DNA of 49,765 nucleotides from Clostridiales bacterium (GCA_021203685.1 JAJQAS010000223.1:7207-56971); one strand, 5' to 3'; shown: positions 25,336 to 33,429, numbered from the stretch's first letter. Notes: generated by a model from the letters alone, not told the origin. Translations and numbers: made by a program.

Positions 25336-25366
25336 GTCCCTATCACCCGGAAAAGAGGCAAACCAG

Positions 25367-26146
25367 ATGCAGCTGCACATTCTCGCCGTGGGGGACGTGG
25401 TCTCCCGGTCCGGCGTCTCCTGTCTCCGCCGCCAGCTCCCGGGTCTCCGACGGCTCCACGGGGTCCACTTCACGGTGGTCAACGGGGAAAACGCCGCCGG
25501 AGTGGGGCTGACGGCGGAGGACGGGGAGGACATTTTCTCCGCCGGGGCGGATGTCATCACCCTGGGCAACCACACCTGGAGCAAAATGAAGATCACCCGT
25601 TTCCTGGAGGACAACCGCTACATCCTTCGGCCGGCCAACTTCCCCCAGCGGCTTCCGGGCCGGGGCTGGGGGGTCTATGAGGGGCCGATGGGTCTGCGTA
25701 TTGGAGTGGTGAATCTTATCGGCAGGGTGGAGATGGACCCCAATGTGGACAACCCCTTCACCGTGGCGGACAGCCTGCTGCCAAAGATGGAGGCGGACGT
25801 GGTGCTGGTGGATTTCCACGCCGAGGCCACCAGCGAGAAGCTGGCCATGGGGTGGTACCTGGACGGGCGGGCGGCCGCCCTCTGGGGCACCCACACCCAT
25901 GTCCCCACCGCCGACTGCCGGGTGCTGCCCAAAGGCACCGGCTACGTGACGGACTTAGGCATGACCGGTCCCCGGGACTCGGTCATCGGCATCCAGCCGC
26001 AAATTTCCATCAATAAGTTCCTGGGCGGGCTGCCCCGCCGGTACGAACCAGCCCCCGGCCCCTGCCAGCTCAACGCCGTGCTTTTTACGGTGGACAGCGA
26101 GACCCACGCCTGCGTCAGTGTGGAACGGGTGGATGTTTGGAATTAG
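25367..26146 (+). CDS. ymdB: YmdB family metallophosphoesterase
   Basis: A 259-residue dimetal phosphodiesterase of the YmdB/TIGR00282 family. The founding members hydrolyse cyclic nucleotides such as 2',3'-cAMP and influence RNA decay and biofilm formation in Bacillus. All metal-ligand motifs are visible: GDVVSRSG (about 8), NGENAAG (about 41), GNHTW (about 67), DFHAEATSEK (about 148), and GTHTHVPTAD (about 174). ATG 25367 is chosen because the conserved LAVGDVV starts just after it; the RBS is weak (AGAGG). In many Firmicutes it lies beside rny, which is not seen here. Confidence 0.9.
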   Translation: MQLHILAVGDVVSRSGVSCLRRQLPGLRRLHGVHFTVVNGENAAGVGLTAEDGEDIFSAGADVITLGNHTWSKMKITRFLEDNRYILRPANFPQRLPGRGWGVYEGPMGLRIGVVNLIGRVEMDPNVDNPFTVADSLLPKMEADVVLVDFHAEATSEKLAMGWYLDGRAAALWGTHTHVPTADCRVLPKGTGYVTDLGMTGPRDSVIGIQPQISINKFLGGLPRRYEPAPGPCQLNAVLFTVDSETHACVSVERVDVWN

Positions 26147-26176
26147 AAATTAGCAATGTTCAATGAGCAATTATGA
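26147..26176. repeat. GCAAT-family repeat
   Basis: TTAGCAATGTTCAATGAGCAAT directly follows the ymdB stop codon. It is related to the copies at 16619 and 33717. Confidence 0.5.
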
Positions 26177-26225
26177 GTATCCCTTTGCATTGGCTTTGAA
26201 AGGCTCCTGGACAAATGGCAATTTT

Positions 26226-26295
26226 TGTAGGGGCGGCCCTTGTCCGCCCGCAGATTTGATGTTCCCTTTTCGGGTGGCCGAGGGCCGCCCCTACA
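26226..26295. repeat. 70-bp palindromic GC element (MITE-like)
   Basis: TGTAGGGGCGGCCCT (26226-26240) is the perfect inverse of AGGGCCGCCCCTACA (26281-26295). A 40-bp interior has no open frame. Its size and ends suggest a mobile repeat; no clear target duplication was found. It lies 36 bp before lepB. Confidence 0.65.
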
Positions 26296-26331
26296 GGATG
26301 TGTGTATAAAAAGTGAGGGTAAAAGAGAACT

Positions 26332-26955
26332 ATGCGTCAACAAATTCCTGAAAACCAGACCGGCGAGGACGCCGTGCCCAGCCCTGGCTGGCGGAAAGAT
26401 GTCTATGACTGGCTGCAAACGTTGGCCATTGTCCTGGTGTTCATCACGGTCTTCTTCACTTTTTTTGGCATGATTTTCGGCGTGTCCGGGTCCTCCATGT
26501 ACCCCACCCTCCATGACGGCGACGCCATGCTCATTCAGCGCATTGGGTATACCCCCAGGCAGGGGGACATCGTGGTGCTGAAAAAGGACGGATTTCCCTA
26601 TGCGGATGACTCCGAGGCCATCGTCAAGCGGGTCATCGCCGTGGCGGGGCAGGAGGTGGAGATCGACTATGACTCCAATACCATCTACGTGGACGGCGTC
26701 GCTCTGGAGGAGGACTACCTGAACTTCGCCAACGAAGGAGTGGAGCAGTACGGGGATGACTACATGGTGGAGCGAGACGGCATGGTGTACAGCAGCTTCC
26801 AGGTGCCGGAGGGCTGCATCTTCGTCATGGGCGACAACCGCAACGGCTCCACCGACAGCCGCTACGCCGCCCTGGGCATGGTGGACACCCGCTATGTGCT
26901 GGGCAAGGCGGTATGCGTCTTTTTCCCCTTTTCAGATGCAAGGTGGCTGAGTTGA
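26332..26955 (+). CDS. lepB: Signal peptidase I
   Basis: Membrane protease that removes signal peptides from secreted proteins; 207 residues. One N-terminal membrane helix (LQTLAIVLVFITVFFTFFGM, about 28-48) anchors it. The catalytic serine is S55 in SGSSMYPTL and the lysine is K99 in IVKRVIAVAG. GDNRNGSTDSR near the C terminus completes the family signature. GTGAGG lies upstream of ATG 26332. A strong GC hairpin follows the gene. Confidence 0.95.
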   Translation: MRQQIPENQTGEDAVPSPGWRKDVYDWLQTLAIVLVFITVFFTFFGMIFGVSGSSMYPTLHDGDAMLIQRIGYTPRQGDIVVLKKDGFPYADDSEAIVKRVIAVAGQEVEIDYDSNTIYVDGVALEEDYLNFANEGVEQYGDDYMVERDGMVYSSFQVPEGCIFVMGDNRNGSTDSRYAALGMVDTRYVLGKAVCVFFPFSDARWLS

Positions 26956-26972
26956 AAGCCTACCTACACAGA

Positions 26973-27023
26973 GCAAACCACCCCGCCTGCGGCTCCTGCA
27001 AAGCCGTGGGCGGGGTGGTTTGC
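26973..27023 (+). terminator. Strong hairpin after lepB
   Basis: GCAAACCACCCCGCC (26973-26987) pairs perfectly with 27009-27023. A U-tract is missing, so it may act as a processing or stability element rather than a classic terminator. Confidence 0.5.
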
Positions 27024-27095
27024 CATTCTGCTGCTCAAAGCAATATTTGGGCGAAGAAACATTCTTCCTTCCGCCCAAAATTCTTCTCAACCCCC

Positions 27096-27143
27096 TTGAC
27101 AGCGCTTTCTTGATATGATATCTTTTTGATATCACAAAGATAT
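27096..27143 (+). promoter_or_regulatory. Promoter of the SPFH operon with a GATAT operator
   Basis: TTGACA (27096-27101), 17 bp, TATCTT (27119-27124). GATAT occurs at 27112, 27117, 27128 and 27139; the last three are 11 bp apart, on one face of the helix, covering the -10 and the start. A likely binding site for the ribbon-helix-helix protein encoded at the end of the operon. Confidence 0.6.
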
Positions 27144-27156
27144 GGAGGCATCCGCC

Positions 27157-28158
27157 ATGGAAGAAAAAATTCTGACGACCCGCAAGCTGGGCATGCCCGT
27201 TTTGCTGGGCAATATCCTGCTGCTTTTTGCCCTCGCCGTACTTTTTGTAGCAGCTCTCCTTATCGAAAATGGTTTGCTGGTGTTCCTGTCCATTTTCCTG
27301 CTGTGCGTGAGCTGGATCCCCCTCCTGGGCCTGAAGATCCTCAAGCCCCAGGAGGCGCTGGTGCTGACCCTGTTCGGTAAGTACATCGGCACCCTGAAAG
27401 GGGAGGGGTTCTATTGGGTCAACCCCTTCTGCTCGGCGGTGAATCCCGCAGCCTTCACCAAGCTGAGCCAGAGCGGGGACGTGAAGAGCCTCTTCAAAAA
27501 GGCCGCTGACGGGGAGGCGGACAGCGCGCCCGGCGATTCCAACGGCAAGCGTATTTCCCTGAAAATCATGACCCTGAACAACTCCCGGCAGAAAATCAAC
27601 GACTGCCTGGGCAACCCGGTGGAAATCGGCATCGCCGTGACCTGGCGGGTGGTGGATACCGCCAAAGCGGTGTTCAACGTGGACAACTACAAGGAGTTTC
27701 TCTCCCTGCAATGCGACAGCGCCCTGCGGAACATCGTCCGGCTGTATCCCTACGACGTGGCCCCCAACGTGGACACCACCGGCGACGGCGTCCCAGACGA
27801 GGGCAGTCTCTGGGGGTCCAGCGAGGTGGTGGCCCAACGCATCCGGGAGGAGATTCAGCAGCGGGTCAACGAGGCGGGCATTGAGGTCGTGGAGGCCCGC
27901 ATCACCTACCTGGCCTACGCCCAGGAGATCGCCGCCGTCATGCTCCAGCGGCAACAGGCGTCGGCCATCATCGACGCCCGGAAGATGATCGTGGACGGCG
28001 CGGTGGGCATGGTGGAAATGGCCCTGGAGCGGCTCAACGAGAACGACGTGGTGCAGCTGGACGAGGAGCGGAAAGCGGCCATGGTGTCCAATCTGCTGGT
28101 GGTGCTCTGCGGCAACCGGGATGCCCAGCCCATCGTCAACTCCGGCAGCCTCTATTGA
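27157..28158 (+). CDS. SPFH/band 7 domain membrane protein
   Basis: 333 residues. Two hydrophobic helices near the N terminus (about 13-55: LLGNILLLFALAVLFVAALL, LVFLSIFLLCVSWIPLLGL) are followed by an SPFH domain (QEALVLTLFGKYIGTLKGEG to about 270). The domain contains an inserted segment with SNGKRISLKIMTLNNSR and ends in a helical region rich in charged residues (AQEIAAVMLQRQQASAIIDARK). Such proteins scaffold membrane microdomains or regulate membrane proteases. GGAGG at 27144-27148 points to ATG 27157 rather than the earlier in-frame ATG 27142. Only 3 bp separate it from the next gene. Confidence 0.88.
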   Translation: MEEKILTTRKLGMPVLLGNILLLFALAVLFVAALLIENGLLVFLSIFLLCVSWIPLLGLKILKPQEALVLTLFGKYIGTLKGEGFYWVNPFCSAVNPAAFTKLSQSGDVKSLFKKAADGEADSAPGDSNGKRISLKIMTLNNSRQKINDCLGNPVEIGIAVTWRVVDTAKAVFNVDNYKEFLSLQCDSALRNIVRLYPYDVAPNVDTTGDGVPDEGSLWGSSEVVAQRIREEIQQRVNEAGIEVVEARITYLAYAQEIAAVMLQRQQASAIIDARKMIVDGAVGMVEMALERLNENDVVQLDEERKAAMVSNLLVVLCGNRDAQPIVNSGSLY

Positions 28159-28161
28159 CCT

Positions 28162-28380
28162 ATGGCAGAACCCAAGAAACAGGTTCCCCTCCGGCTCTCC
28201 CCCAAGCTCTACAACGCCATCGCCGCTTGGGCGGAAGACGACTTCCGCTCGGTGAACGGGCAAATCGAGTACCTGCTGACGGAATGTGTTAAGCAGCGCA
28301 TCAAAAACGGCCAGTATGTCCCGAAAGAGTTGGATCCGCCTCTGGAGCTGGATTTTTTGAAGGAACCCAAGAAGAAATAA
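28162..28380 (+). CDS. Arc-like ribbon-helix-helix protein
   Basis: A 72-residue basic protein. QVPLRLSPKLYNAIAAWAED is the beta strand and first helix of an Arc-type ribbon-helix-helix, and SVNGQIEYLLTECVKQR the second. It probably dimerises and binds short repeated DNA words. Three base pairs after the SPFH stop it is translationally coupled. The GATAT array at the operon promoter is its likely target, giving autoregulation. This SPFH-Arc pairing is familiar from other Clostridia annotations, but no partner toxin is visible, so it is not obviously a toxin-antitoxin system. Confidence 0.82.
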   Translation: MAEPKKQVPLRLSPKLYNAIAAWAEDDFRSVNGQIEYLLTECVKQRIKNGQYVPKELDPPLELDFLKEPKKK

Positions 28381-28397
28381 CAAACGAAGCCAAAAGA

Positions 28398-28428
28398 AAC
28401 CCCCGTTGCCTGAAAAGCAGCGGGGGTT
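28398..28428. terminator. Bidirectional terminator between the Arc-like gene and serA
   Basis: AACCCCCGTTGC pairs with GCAGCGGGGGTT (one G-U). TTTCTTTTGG follows on the minus strand, which suits serA; the plus-strand tail is weak. Confidence 0.65.
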
Positions 28429-28450
28429 GGCGTTCATTGGACAAACTCGT

Positions 28451-28486
28451 GGCAGCGAAGCTGCCGGCTAAGAGCTAATGGCTAAA
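28451..28486. repeat. Short hairpin plus an AGCTATT-family remnant after serA
   Basis: GGCAGC-GAA-GCTGCC (28451-28465) is followed by GGCTAAGAGCTAATGGCTAAA (28466-28486), matching the right end of the atp repeats. It lies immediately after the serA stop. Confidence 0.5.
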
Positions 28487-28488
28487 AA

Positions 28489-29655
28489 TTACTGCAGTGC
28501 CCGCACGCGAATGACGTTGGGCAGGCTGGCGATGGTGTTCAGCATGGACTCGCTGACCCGGGTGTCCAGGTCCACCACGGTGTAGGCCATTTCCTTCCGG
28601 GACTTGTTGACCATGTTCTCGATGTTCATCCCGGCGGCGGAGAAGGAGGACATAATGGCGGTCAGGATGGTGGGCACGTTCCGGTGGATGACGCACACCC
28701 GGCACAGGCCGCTCCGGGCCAGCGTCACCTGGGGCATATTGACCGAGTTGATGATGATGCCGTTCTCCAGGTAATCTTTCAGCTGCTGGGCGGCCATAAT
28801 GGCGCAGTTCTCCTCGCTCTCCGGAGTGGAAGCGCCCAGGTGAGGGGTGCCGATGACGTTTTTGCAGGCCATCAGCTGGTTGTCCGGGAAGTCGGTGACG
28901 TACTTTGCCACGTGGCCGGACTCCAGCCCGGCAATGACCGCGTCGTTGTTCACCAGGCCGCCCCGAGCCAGGTTGATGAGCCGGACGCCGCCCTTCATCT
29001 TGGAGATGGCCTCCGCGTCGATGGTGTTGGCGGTCTCCTTGTTGTAGGGGATGTGGATGGTGATATAGTCGCTGTTGCGGTAGATCACGTCCAGGTCGGT
29101 GGTGTGCTTCACATGGATGTCCAGCCCCAGAGCCGCGTCAACGGAGAGGAAGGGGTCGTAGCCGATGACCTTCATGCCCAGGGCGATGCAGGCGTTGGCT
29201 ACCTTCACGCCGATGGCCCCCAGGCCGATGATGCCCAGGGTCTTGCCCGCCAGCTCCGGCCCGGCGAAGGCGGATTTGCCCTTTTCCACCACGGTGGTCA
29301 CGTCCACCCCAGCGGCTACCTGCTCCCTGACCCAGTCCGCGCCGCCCATGATGTCCCGGCTGCTGTAGAGCATGGAGGCGATGACCAGTTCCTTCACGGC
29401 GTTGGCGTTGGCGCCGGGGGTGTTGAAGACTACGATGCCCGCCTTGTTGCAGCGGTCGATGGGGATGTTGTTGGTGCCGGCACCGGCGCGGGCGATTGCC
29501 AGCAGCTCCGGGGGGAAATCCATCCCGTGGAGCTTGGCGGAGCGGACGATGGCCCCCTCGTACTGCTCAAACTCGTCGGAGATTTGATACCGCTCCTTGG
29601 ACAGCTGGTTGAGGCCCGCAGCGGCGATTTTGTTCATTGTTTTGATGCGATACAT
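28489..29655 (-). CDS. serA: D-3-phosphoglycerate dehydrogenase
   Basis: Oxidises 3-phosphoglycerate to 3-phosphohydroxypyruvate with NAD, the first step of serine synthesis. At 388 residues it is the short form: catalytic and NAD domains plus a C-terminal ACT domain (CVIHRNVPTILTAIMSSFSAAG). NAD binding is GIIGLGAIGVKVANA. The catalytic Arg is in LINLARGGLVNNDAV and the His in IGTPHLGASTPESEENC. The start is ATG 29655 with GGGAGG upstream. It is 18 bp downstream of serC, so the two form an operon. The ACT domain suggests serine feedback. Confidence 0.95.
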   Translation of the reverse strand: MYRIKTMNKIAAAGLNQLSKERYQISDEFEQYEGAIVRSAKLHGMDFPPELLAIARAGAGTNNIPIDRCNKAGIVVFNTPGANANAVKELVIASMLYSSRDIMGGADWVREQVAAGVDVTTVVEKGKSAFAGPELAGKTLGIIGLGAIGVKVANACIALGMKVIGYDPFLSVDAALGLDIHVKHTTDLDVIYRNSDYITIHIPYNKETANTIDAEAISKMKGGVRLINLARGGLVNNDAVIAGLESGHVAKYVTDFPDNQLMACKNVIGTPHLGASTPESEENCAIMAAQQLKDYLENGIIINSVNMPQVTLARSGLCRVCVIHRNVPTILTAIMSSFSAAGMNIENMVNKSRKEMAYTVVDLDTRVSESMLNTIASLPNVIRVRALQ

Positions 29656-29673
29656 GACGGTTCCTCCCAACTA

Positions 29674-30762
29674 TCAGCCATTTTCCCGGTCAAACTGCTT
29701 GATGAAATCACACAGCTTTTCCACGCCTTCCACGGGCATGGCGTTGTAGATGGAGGCACGCATACCGCCCACCTTCCGGTGGCCTTTCAGGTTGACGAAG
29801 CCCGCATCGGTGGCCTGGGCCACGAACTTTTTGTCCAGCTCGTCGGAGTCGCTGCGGAAGGTGACGTTCATATCGGAGCGGCTGGCCTTGTCGGTGGCGC
29901 AGCAGTGGAACAGGGCGGAGCTGTCCAGCACGTCGTAGAGCATCTGAGCCTTGCCGTGCTTGATCTTCTCCATGCCTTCCACACCGCCCATGCTCTCCAG
30001 CCAGGTCAGCACCTCGCCCAGCATGTAAATGCACCAGCAGGGAGGGGTGTTGTACATGGAATCCTTGTCGATCATGGTCTTATAGTTCATCATCAGCGGG
30101 GTGAAGGGCAGCTCGTGACCGGCCAGGGACTTTTTGATGATAACGATGGTCAGACCGGCAGGGGCCAGGTTTTTCTGGGCCCCGGCGTAGATGATGCCGT
30201 ATTTGGAGACGTCCACCCGGCGGCTGCAAATATCGGAGGACATATCGCACACCAGCGGCACATCGCCGGTCTCCGGCACATACTGCCATTCGGTGCCGTA
30301 GATGGTGTTGTTGGCGCAGTAATAAAAATAAGAGGCGTCCGGGCGAACCACCAGCTGCTCCTGGGCGGGGATATAGGTGTGGTTTTTGTCCTCAGAGGAG
30401 GCCGCCACGGCGATATCGCCGTACTTTTTCGCCTCTTTGTAGGCGATGGTGGCAAAGTTGCCGGTGACGGCGTAATCCGCCTTGCCCGTCTTGCCGATGA
30501 GGTTCAGGGGGATGGCGGAGAACTGGGAGGACGCGCCGCCCTGGAGGAACAGCACCTCGTACTCGTCGGGAATGTGCATCAGGGCCTTGAACTTGGCCTT
30601 GGTGTCGTCAAAAATTTTCTGGAACACCTTAGACCGGTGGCTCATCTCCATGACGGACATGCCGGACCCCTGGTAATTGGTGATCTCGGCGCCGGCCTTC
30701 TCCAGTACGGAGAGGGGCAGCATGGAGGGGCCAGCGGAAAAGTTGTAGATGCGATCGCTCAT
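29674..30762 (-). CDS. serC: Phosphoserine aminotransferase
   Basis: PLP enzyme converting 3-phosphohydroxypyruvate to phosphoserine with glutamate; 362 residues, the usual size. The N terminus YNFSAGPSMLP is diagnostic. The PLP lysine is in IYAGAQKNLAPAGL. Other family blocks are QGGASSQFSAIPLNL and the C-terminal VGGMRASIYNAMP. AAAGGAG lies upstream of ATG 30762. It is the first gene of the serC-serA unit; serB is not in the window. Confidence 0.96.
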   Translation of the reverse strand: MSDRIYNFSAGPSMLPLSVLEKAGAEITNYQGSGMSVMEMSHRSKVFQKIFDDTKAKFKALMHIPDEYEVLFLQGGASSQFSAIPLNLIGKTGKADYAVTGNFATIAYKEAKKYGDIAVAASSEDKNHTYIPAQEQLVVRPDASYFYYCANNTIYGTEWQYVPETGDVPLVCDMSSDICSRRVDVSKYGIIYAGAQKNLAPAGLTIVIIKKSLAGHELPFTPLMMNYKTMIDKDSMYNTPPCWCIYMLGEVLTWLESMGGVEGMEKIKHGKAQMLYDVLDSSALFHCCATDKASRSDMNVTFRSDSDELDKKFVAQATDAGFVNLKGHRKVGGMRASIYNAMPVEGVEKLCDFIKQFDRENG

Positions 30763-30861
30763 GGGGAGGATCTCCTTTCAAATATACGGCTTCAATCTCA
30801 CCGCGTTATTCCGCCCCGGCTGACGGCTTCAAACTCGCCGGGCCTCTGGGACGCAAGAGCA

Positions 30862-30867
30862 ATTATA
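30862..30867 (-). promoter_or_regulatory. -10 of the serC-serA promoter
   Basis: On the minus strand TATAAT, with TTGTCT 18 bp upstream (a TTGACA is present but only 13 bp away). The leader is about 90 nt and shows no T-box or riboswitch signature. Confidence 0.45.
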
Positions 30868-30985
30868 CCAAATTTCGCGCTGTCAAGACAATCTCATCAA
30901 TCTCCAAAAAGCGCCGCGCTTTTTCACTGTATTTTGTTAAATTATTTCGGTCTGCCATTTTTGACTTCCCTTTTTCGTTTCTTGC

Positions 30986-30994
30986 TGGTATAAT
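30986..30994 (+). promoter_or_regulatory. Extended -10 promoter of the NYN gene
   Basis: TGGTATAAT: a perfect extended -10. The leader to ATG 31159 is about 160 nt and includes the tandem GC hairpins below. Confidence 0.5.
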
Positions 30995-31062
30995 GGAAAA
31001 GCGAAACAGCTTTTGGGCGGTATAGTATAAGTTTTCTACAGAGAACCGCCGTTCGGTTACTG

Positions 31063-31135
31063 ACTGCCTCTCTTGCCTCCCCTGAAAGGGGAGGAGGGCC
31101 GCCGCCTTTAGGCGGTGGCGGAGGGGTTTTACCAT
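31063..31135. repeat. Tandem GC-rich hairpin element upstream of the NYN gene
   Basis: CCTCCCC-TGAAA-GGGGAGG (31076-31094) is followed at once by CCGCCGCC-TTTA-GGCGGTGGCGG (31099-31121), then GAGGGGTTTT. The layout resembles a short dispersed repeat; it would lie in the NYN leader mRNA. Confidence 0.55.
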
Positions 31136-31158
31136 TTTCCCATCAGGAAGGAGATTTT

Positions 31159-31926
31159 ATGCCCGAACCCACTGAACTGCGTCTGGCCGTCCTCATCGAC
31201 GCGGACAACGCCCCCCGCACCGCCATGAAAGAGATTATGGAGGAGATCGCCGTCTACGGCTCCCCCACCATCAAGCGCATTTACGGCGACTGGACCACCC
31301 CCAATATGGCCAGCTGGAAGGCCATGCTGCTGGAGTACGCCATCACCCCCATCCAGCAGTACGCCTACACCACCGGCAAAAATGCCACCGACTCGGCCAT
31401 GATCATCGACGCCATGGACATCCTCTATTCCCGCCGGGTGGACGGCTTCGTGCTGGTGTCCAGCGACAGCGACTTCACCCGCCTGGCCACCCGGCTCCGG
31501 GAGGCGGGGATGAAGGTCTACGGCATGGGGGAGAAAAAGACCCCCCAGCCCTTCATCGCCTCCTGCGATAAGTTCGTCTATATCGAGGTCATCCGGGCCG
31601 CCGCCAAGGAAGCGGAGCCGGAGCAGGACCACCGCACCGGACAGAAGGCCAACAAGCGCAAGCAGACCACCCAGAACAACCGCTCCATCGCCCCCGTCAC
31701 AGCCGACATCATCGAACTGATCGCCCTGAGCCTGGAGGACATCACCGACGACGAGGGCTATGGGATGCTCTCCGCCCTGGGGACGCTGCTGCTGAAAAAA
31801 CGCCCCGACTTCGACAGCCGGAACTACGGTTTCAAAAAGCTGTCCTCCATGATCCAGTCCATCCCCCGGTTCGAGGTGCAAAAGCAGGATACCACCACCT
31901 ACATCCGGGATTTGCAGGCGAAATAA
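31159..31926 (+). CDS. NYN (PIN-like) domain protein with C-terminal OST-HTH/LOTUS domain
   Basis: A 255-residue putative RNA-processing or RNA-binding protein. The N-terminal NYN/PIN-like fold shows its acidic residues in LAVLIDADNAPR (about 9-20), KNATDSAMIIDAMD (about 74) and DGFVLVSSDSDFTRLATRL (about 95-113). A polar linker (about 155-180) leads to a LOTUS-type winged helix (TADIIELIALSLEDITDDEG to the C terminus). AGGAAGGAG precedes ATG 31159. Proteins of this architecture are widespread and are thought to be RNases; the substrate is unknown. Confidence 0.9.
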   Translation: MPEPTELRLAVLIDADNAPRTAMKEIMEEIAVYGSPTIKRIYGDWTTPNMASWKAMLLEYAITPIQQYAYTTGKNATDSAMIIDAMDILYSRRVDGFVLVSSDSDFTRLATRLREAGMKVYGMGEKKTPQPFIASCDKFVYIEVIRAAAKEAEPEQDHRTGQKANKRKQTTQNNRSIAPVTADIIELIALSLEDITDDEGYGMLSALGTLLLKKRPDFDSRNYGFKKLSSMIQSIPRFEVQKQDTTTYIRDLQAK

Positions 31927-31968
31927 AAAATTTGCCCTACCAATTTTCCAGAAATCGCGTTTTCTCTC

Positions 31969-31997
31969 TGGACTTTCCGCCCGGTTTATAGTATGAT
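31969..31997 (+). promoter_or_regulatory. Promoter of the hydF leader
   Basis: TGGACT (31969-31974), 17 bp, TATGAT (31992-31997). It predicts transcription from about 32004, 220 nt ahead of hydF. Confidence 0.5.
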
Positions 31998-32003
31998 ACC
32001 GGT

Positions 32004-32156
32004 GTGAGTGATGAGCAGACCCCTTGTCACAAACCCGAATGTCGCTTTGCCCCGCCCCTTGAAAGAACACGATTTCTGACGAATGGCCGGACAGGTTGCC
32101 CTTTGCGTTTGCTTGACAGGTATTTTATGCCCGCATCCTCCGATGCGGGCTTTTTT
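32004..32156 (+). ncRNA. Leader RNA or small RNA ending in a terminator upstream of hydF
   Basis: About 150 nt bounded by the promoter above and an intrinsic terminator (32129-32156). No family was recognised. It may be a premature-termination leader controlling hydF or a stand-alone RNA. After the terminator, 70 bp remain before ATG 32227, including a GC-rich hairpin but no obvious second promoter. Confidence 0.45.
32129..32156 (+). terminator. Intrinsic terminator in the hydF leader
   Basis: GCCCGCAT (32129-32136) pairs perfectly with ATGCGGGC (32143-32150) around CCTCCG and is followed by six Ts. Confidence 0.85.
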
Positions 32157-32226
32157 CTGCGCTTTCGGCGGCGCAGGCTGCAACTGTGTCCGCCGGAACC
32201 GCCCCACGAGAGAAAGGAGCCGCCCT

Positions 32227-33429
32227 ATGAAGACTTCTCTGAACGAGACCCCCGCCTCCAACCGTACCCACATCACCTTTCTGGGCCGGATGAACAGCGG
32301 CAAGAGCGCCCTGGTCAACGCCTTTGCGGGTCACGCCGTCTCCATTGTGGACGGCGCAGCCGGGACCACCACGGACCCCGTACGCAAGAGCATGGAAATT
32401 CACGGCATCGGCCCCTGCGTCCTCATCGACACGGCGGGCTTCAACGACGCCGGGGATCTGGGCCAGAAGCGGGTGGAGACCACCCGGCAGGTGGCTCAGG
32501 AGACCGATTTGGCGGTCATCCTCTTCACCCAGGAGAATCTGGAGGAAGAGGCGGGCTGGTTCCGGCTCTTCGCCCAGCAGAATACCCCCGTGGTGGCGGT
32601 GGTCAGCAAGTGCGACGCCAACCCGGACGCCGAGGTCCTCTGCGCCGCCATCCGCCGGGAGCTGGACGCCGACCCCATCACCACCAGCGCCGTCACCGGT
32701 CAGGGGGTGGACGCTCTGCGGGAGCGGCTGGTGGAGCTGTCCCACCGGACGGAGGGCAAGCGGTTCATCACCGGGAATCTGGTGGGGGAAAACGACCTGG
32801 TGCTGCTGGTGATGCCCCAGGACATCCAGGCCCCGGAGGGGCGGTTGATCCTGCCCCAGGTGCAGACCATCCGGGAACTGCTGGACAAAAAGTGCCTGGT
32901 GATGAGCTGCACCACCGACAAACTGGAACAGACCCTCTCCGCCCTGGCCTACCCGCCCAAGCTCATCATCACCGACTCCCAGGTGTTCCGGCTGGTCTAC
33001 GACAAAAAGCCAAAAGAGAGCCTGCTCACCTCCTTTTCCACCCTGTTTGCCGCTTACAAGGGAGACATCCACGCCTATATTCAAGGCGCAAAGGCCATTG
33101 ACGCTCTGCGGGAGACCGACAAGGTGCTCATTGCCGAGGCGTGTACCCACGCCCCCATGGAGGAGGACATTGGACGGGTGAAAATTCCCCGGCTGCTGCG
33201 TCAGCGCACCGGTCCCGGTTTGACCGTGGACGTGGTCAGCGGCAAGGACTTTCCCGCCGACTTGGGGCAGTACGCCCTCATCATCCAGTGCGGAGCCTGT
33301 ATGTTCAACCGGAAGTATGTCCTCAGCCGGGTGGCCGAGGCCAAAGCCGCAGGGGTCCCCATGACCAACTACGGGGTGGCCATCGCCCACCTCAGTGGCA
33401 TTCTGGCGGACGTGGCCATTCCCGAATGA
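32227..33429 (+). CDS. hydF: [FeFe] hydrogenase maturation GTPase HydF
   Basis: Scaffold and carrier on which the diiron subcluster of the H-cluster is assembled before delivery to hydrogenase. 400 residues. The G domain has GRMNSGKSALVN (P-loop), GAAGTTTDPV, DTAGF and VVSKCD. The C-terminal cluster site shows EACTHAP and IIQCGACMFNRKY, i.e. C-x-H and CxxC; the residue before the CxxC is Gln instead of the more usual His. AAGGAG before ATG 32227 sets the start; the longer open frame has no similarity. It leads the hydF-regulator-hydG cluster. Confidence 0.95.
   Translation: MKTSLNETPASNRTHITFLGRMNSGKSALVNAFAGHAVSIVDGAAGTTTDPVRKSMEIHGIGPCVLIDTAGFNDAGDLGQKRVETTRQVAQETDLAVILFTQENLEEEAGWFRLFAQQNTPVVAVVSKCDANPDAEVLCAAIRRELDADPITTSAVTGQGVDALRERLVELSHRTEGKRFITGNLVGENDLVLLVMPQDIQAPEGRLILPQVQTIRELLDKKCLVMSCTTDKLEQTLSALAYPPKLIITDSQVFRLVYDKKPKESLLTSFSTLFAAYKGDIHAYIQGAKAIDALRETDKVLIAEACTHAPMEEDIGRVKIPRLLRQRTGPGLTVDVVSGKDFPADLGQYALIIQCGACMFNRKYVLSRVAEAKAAGVPMTNYGVAIAHLSGILADVAIPE

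Noticed and set aside
28162..28380. Arc-like gene as the antitoxin of a toxin-antitoxin pair
   Set aside because: The partner gene encodes a 333-residue SPFH membrane protein rather than a small toxin, and no other small gene adjoins.
28684..30993. 769-codon plus-strand frame opposite serA and serC
   Set aside because: It is antisense to two unmistakable genes. Its length is explained by GC-rich third positions, and it lacks a ribosome binding site and motifs.
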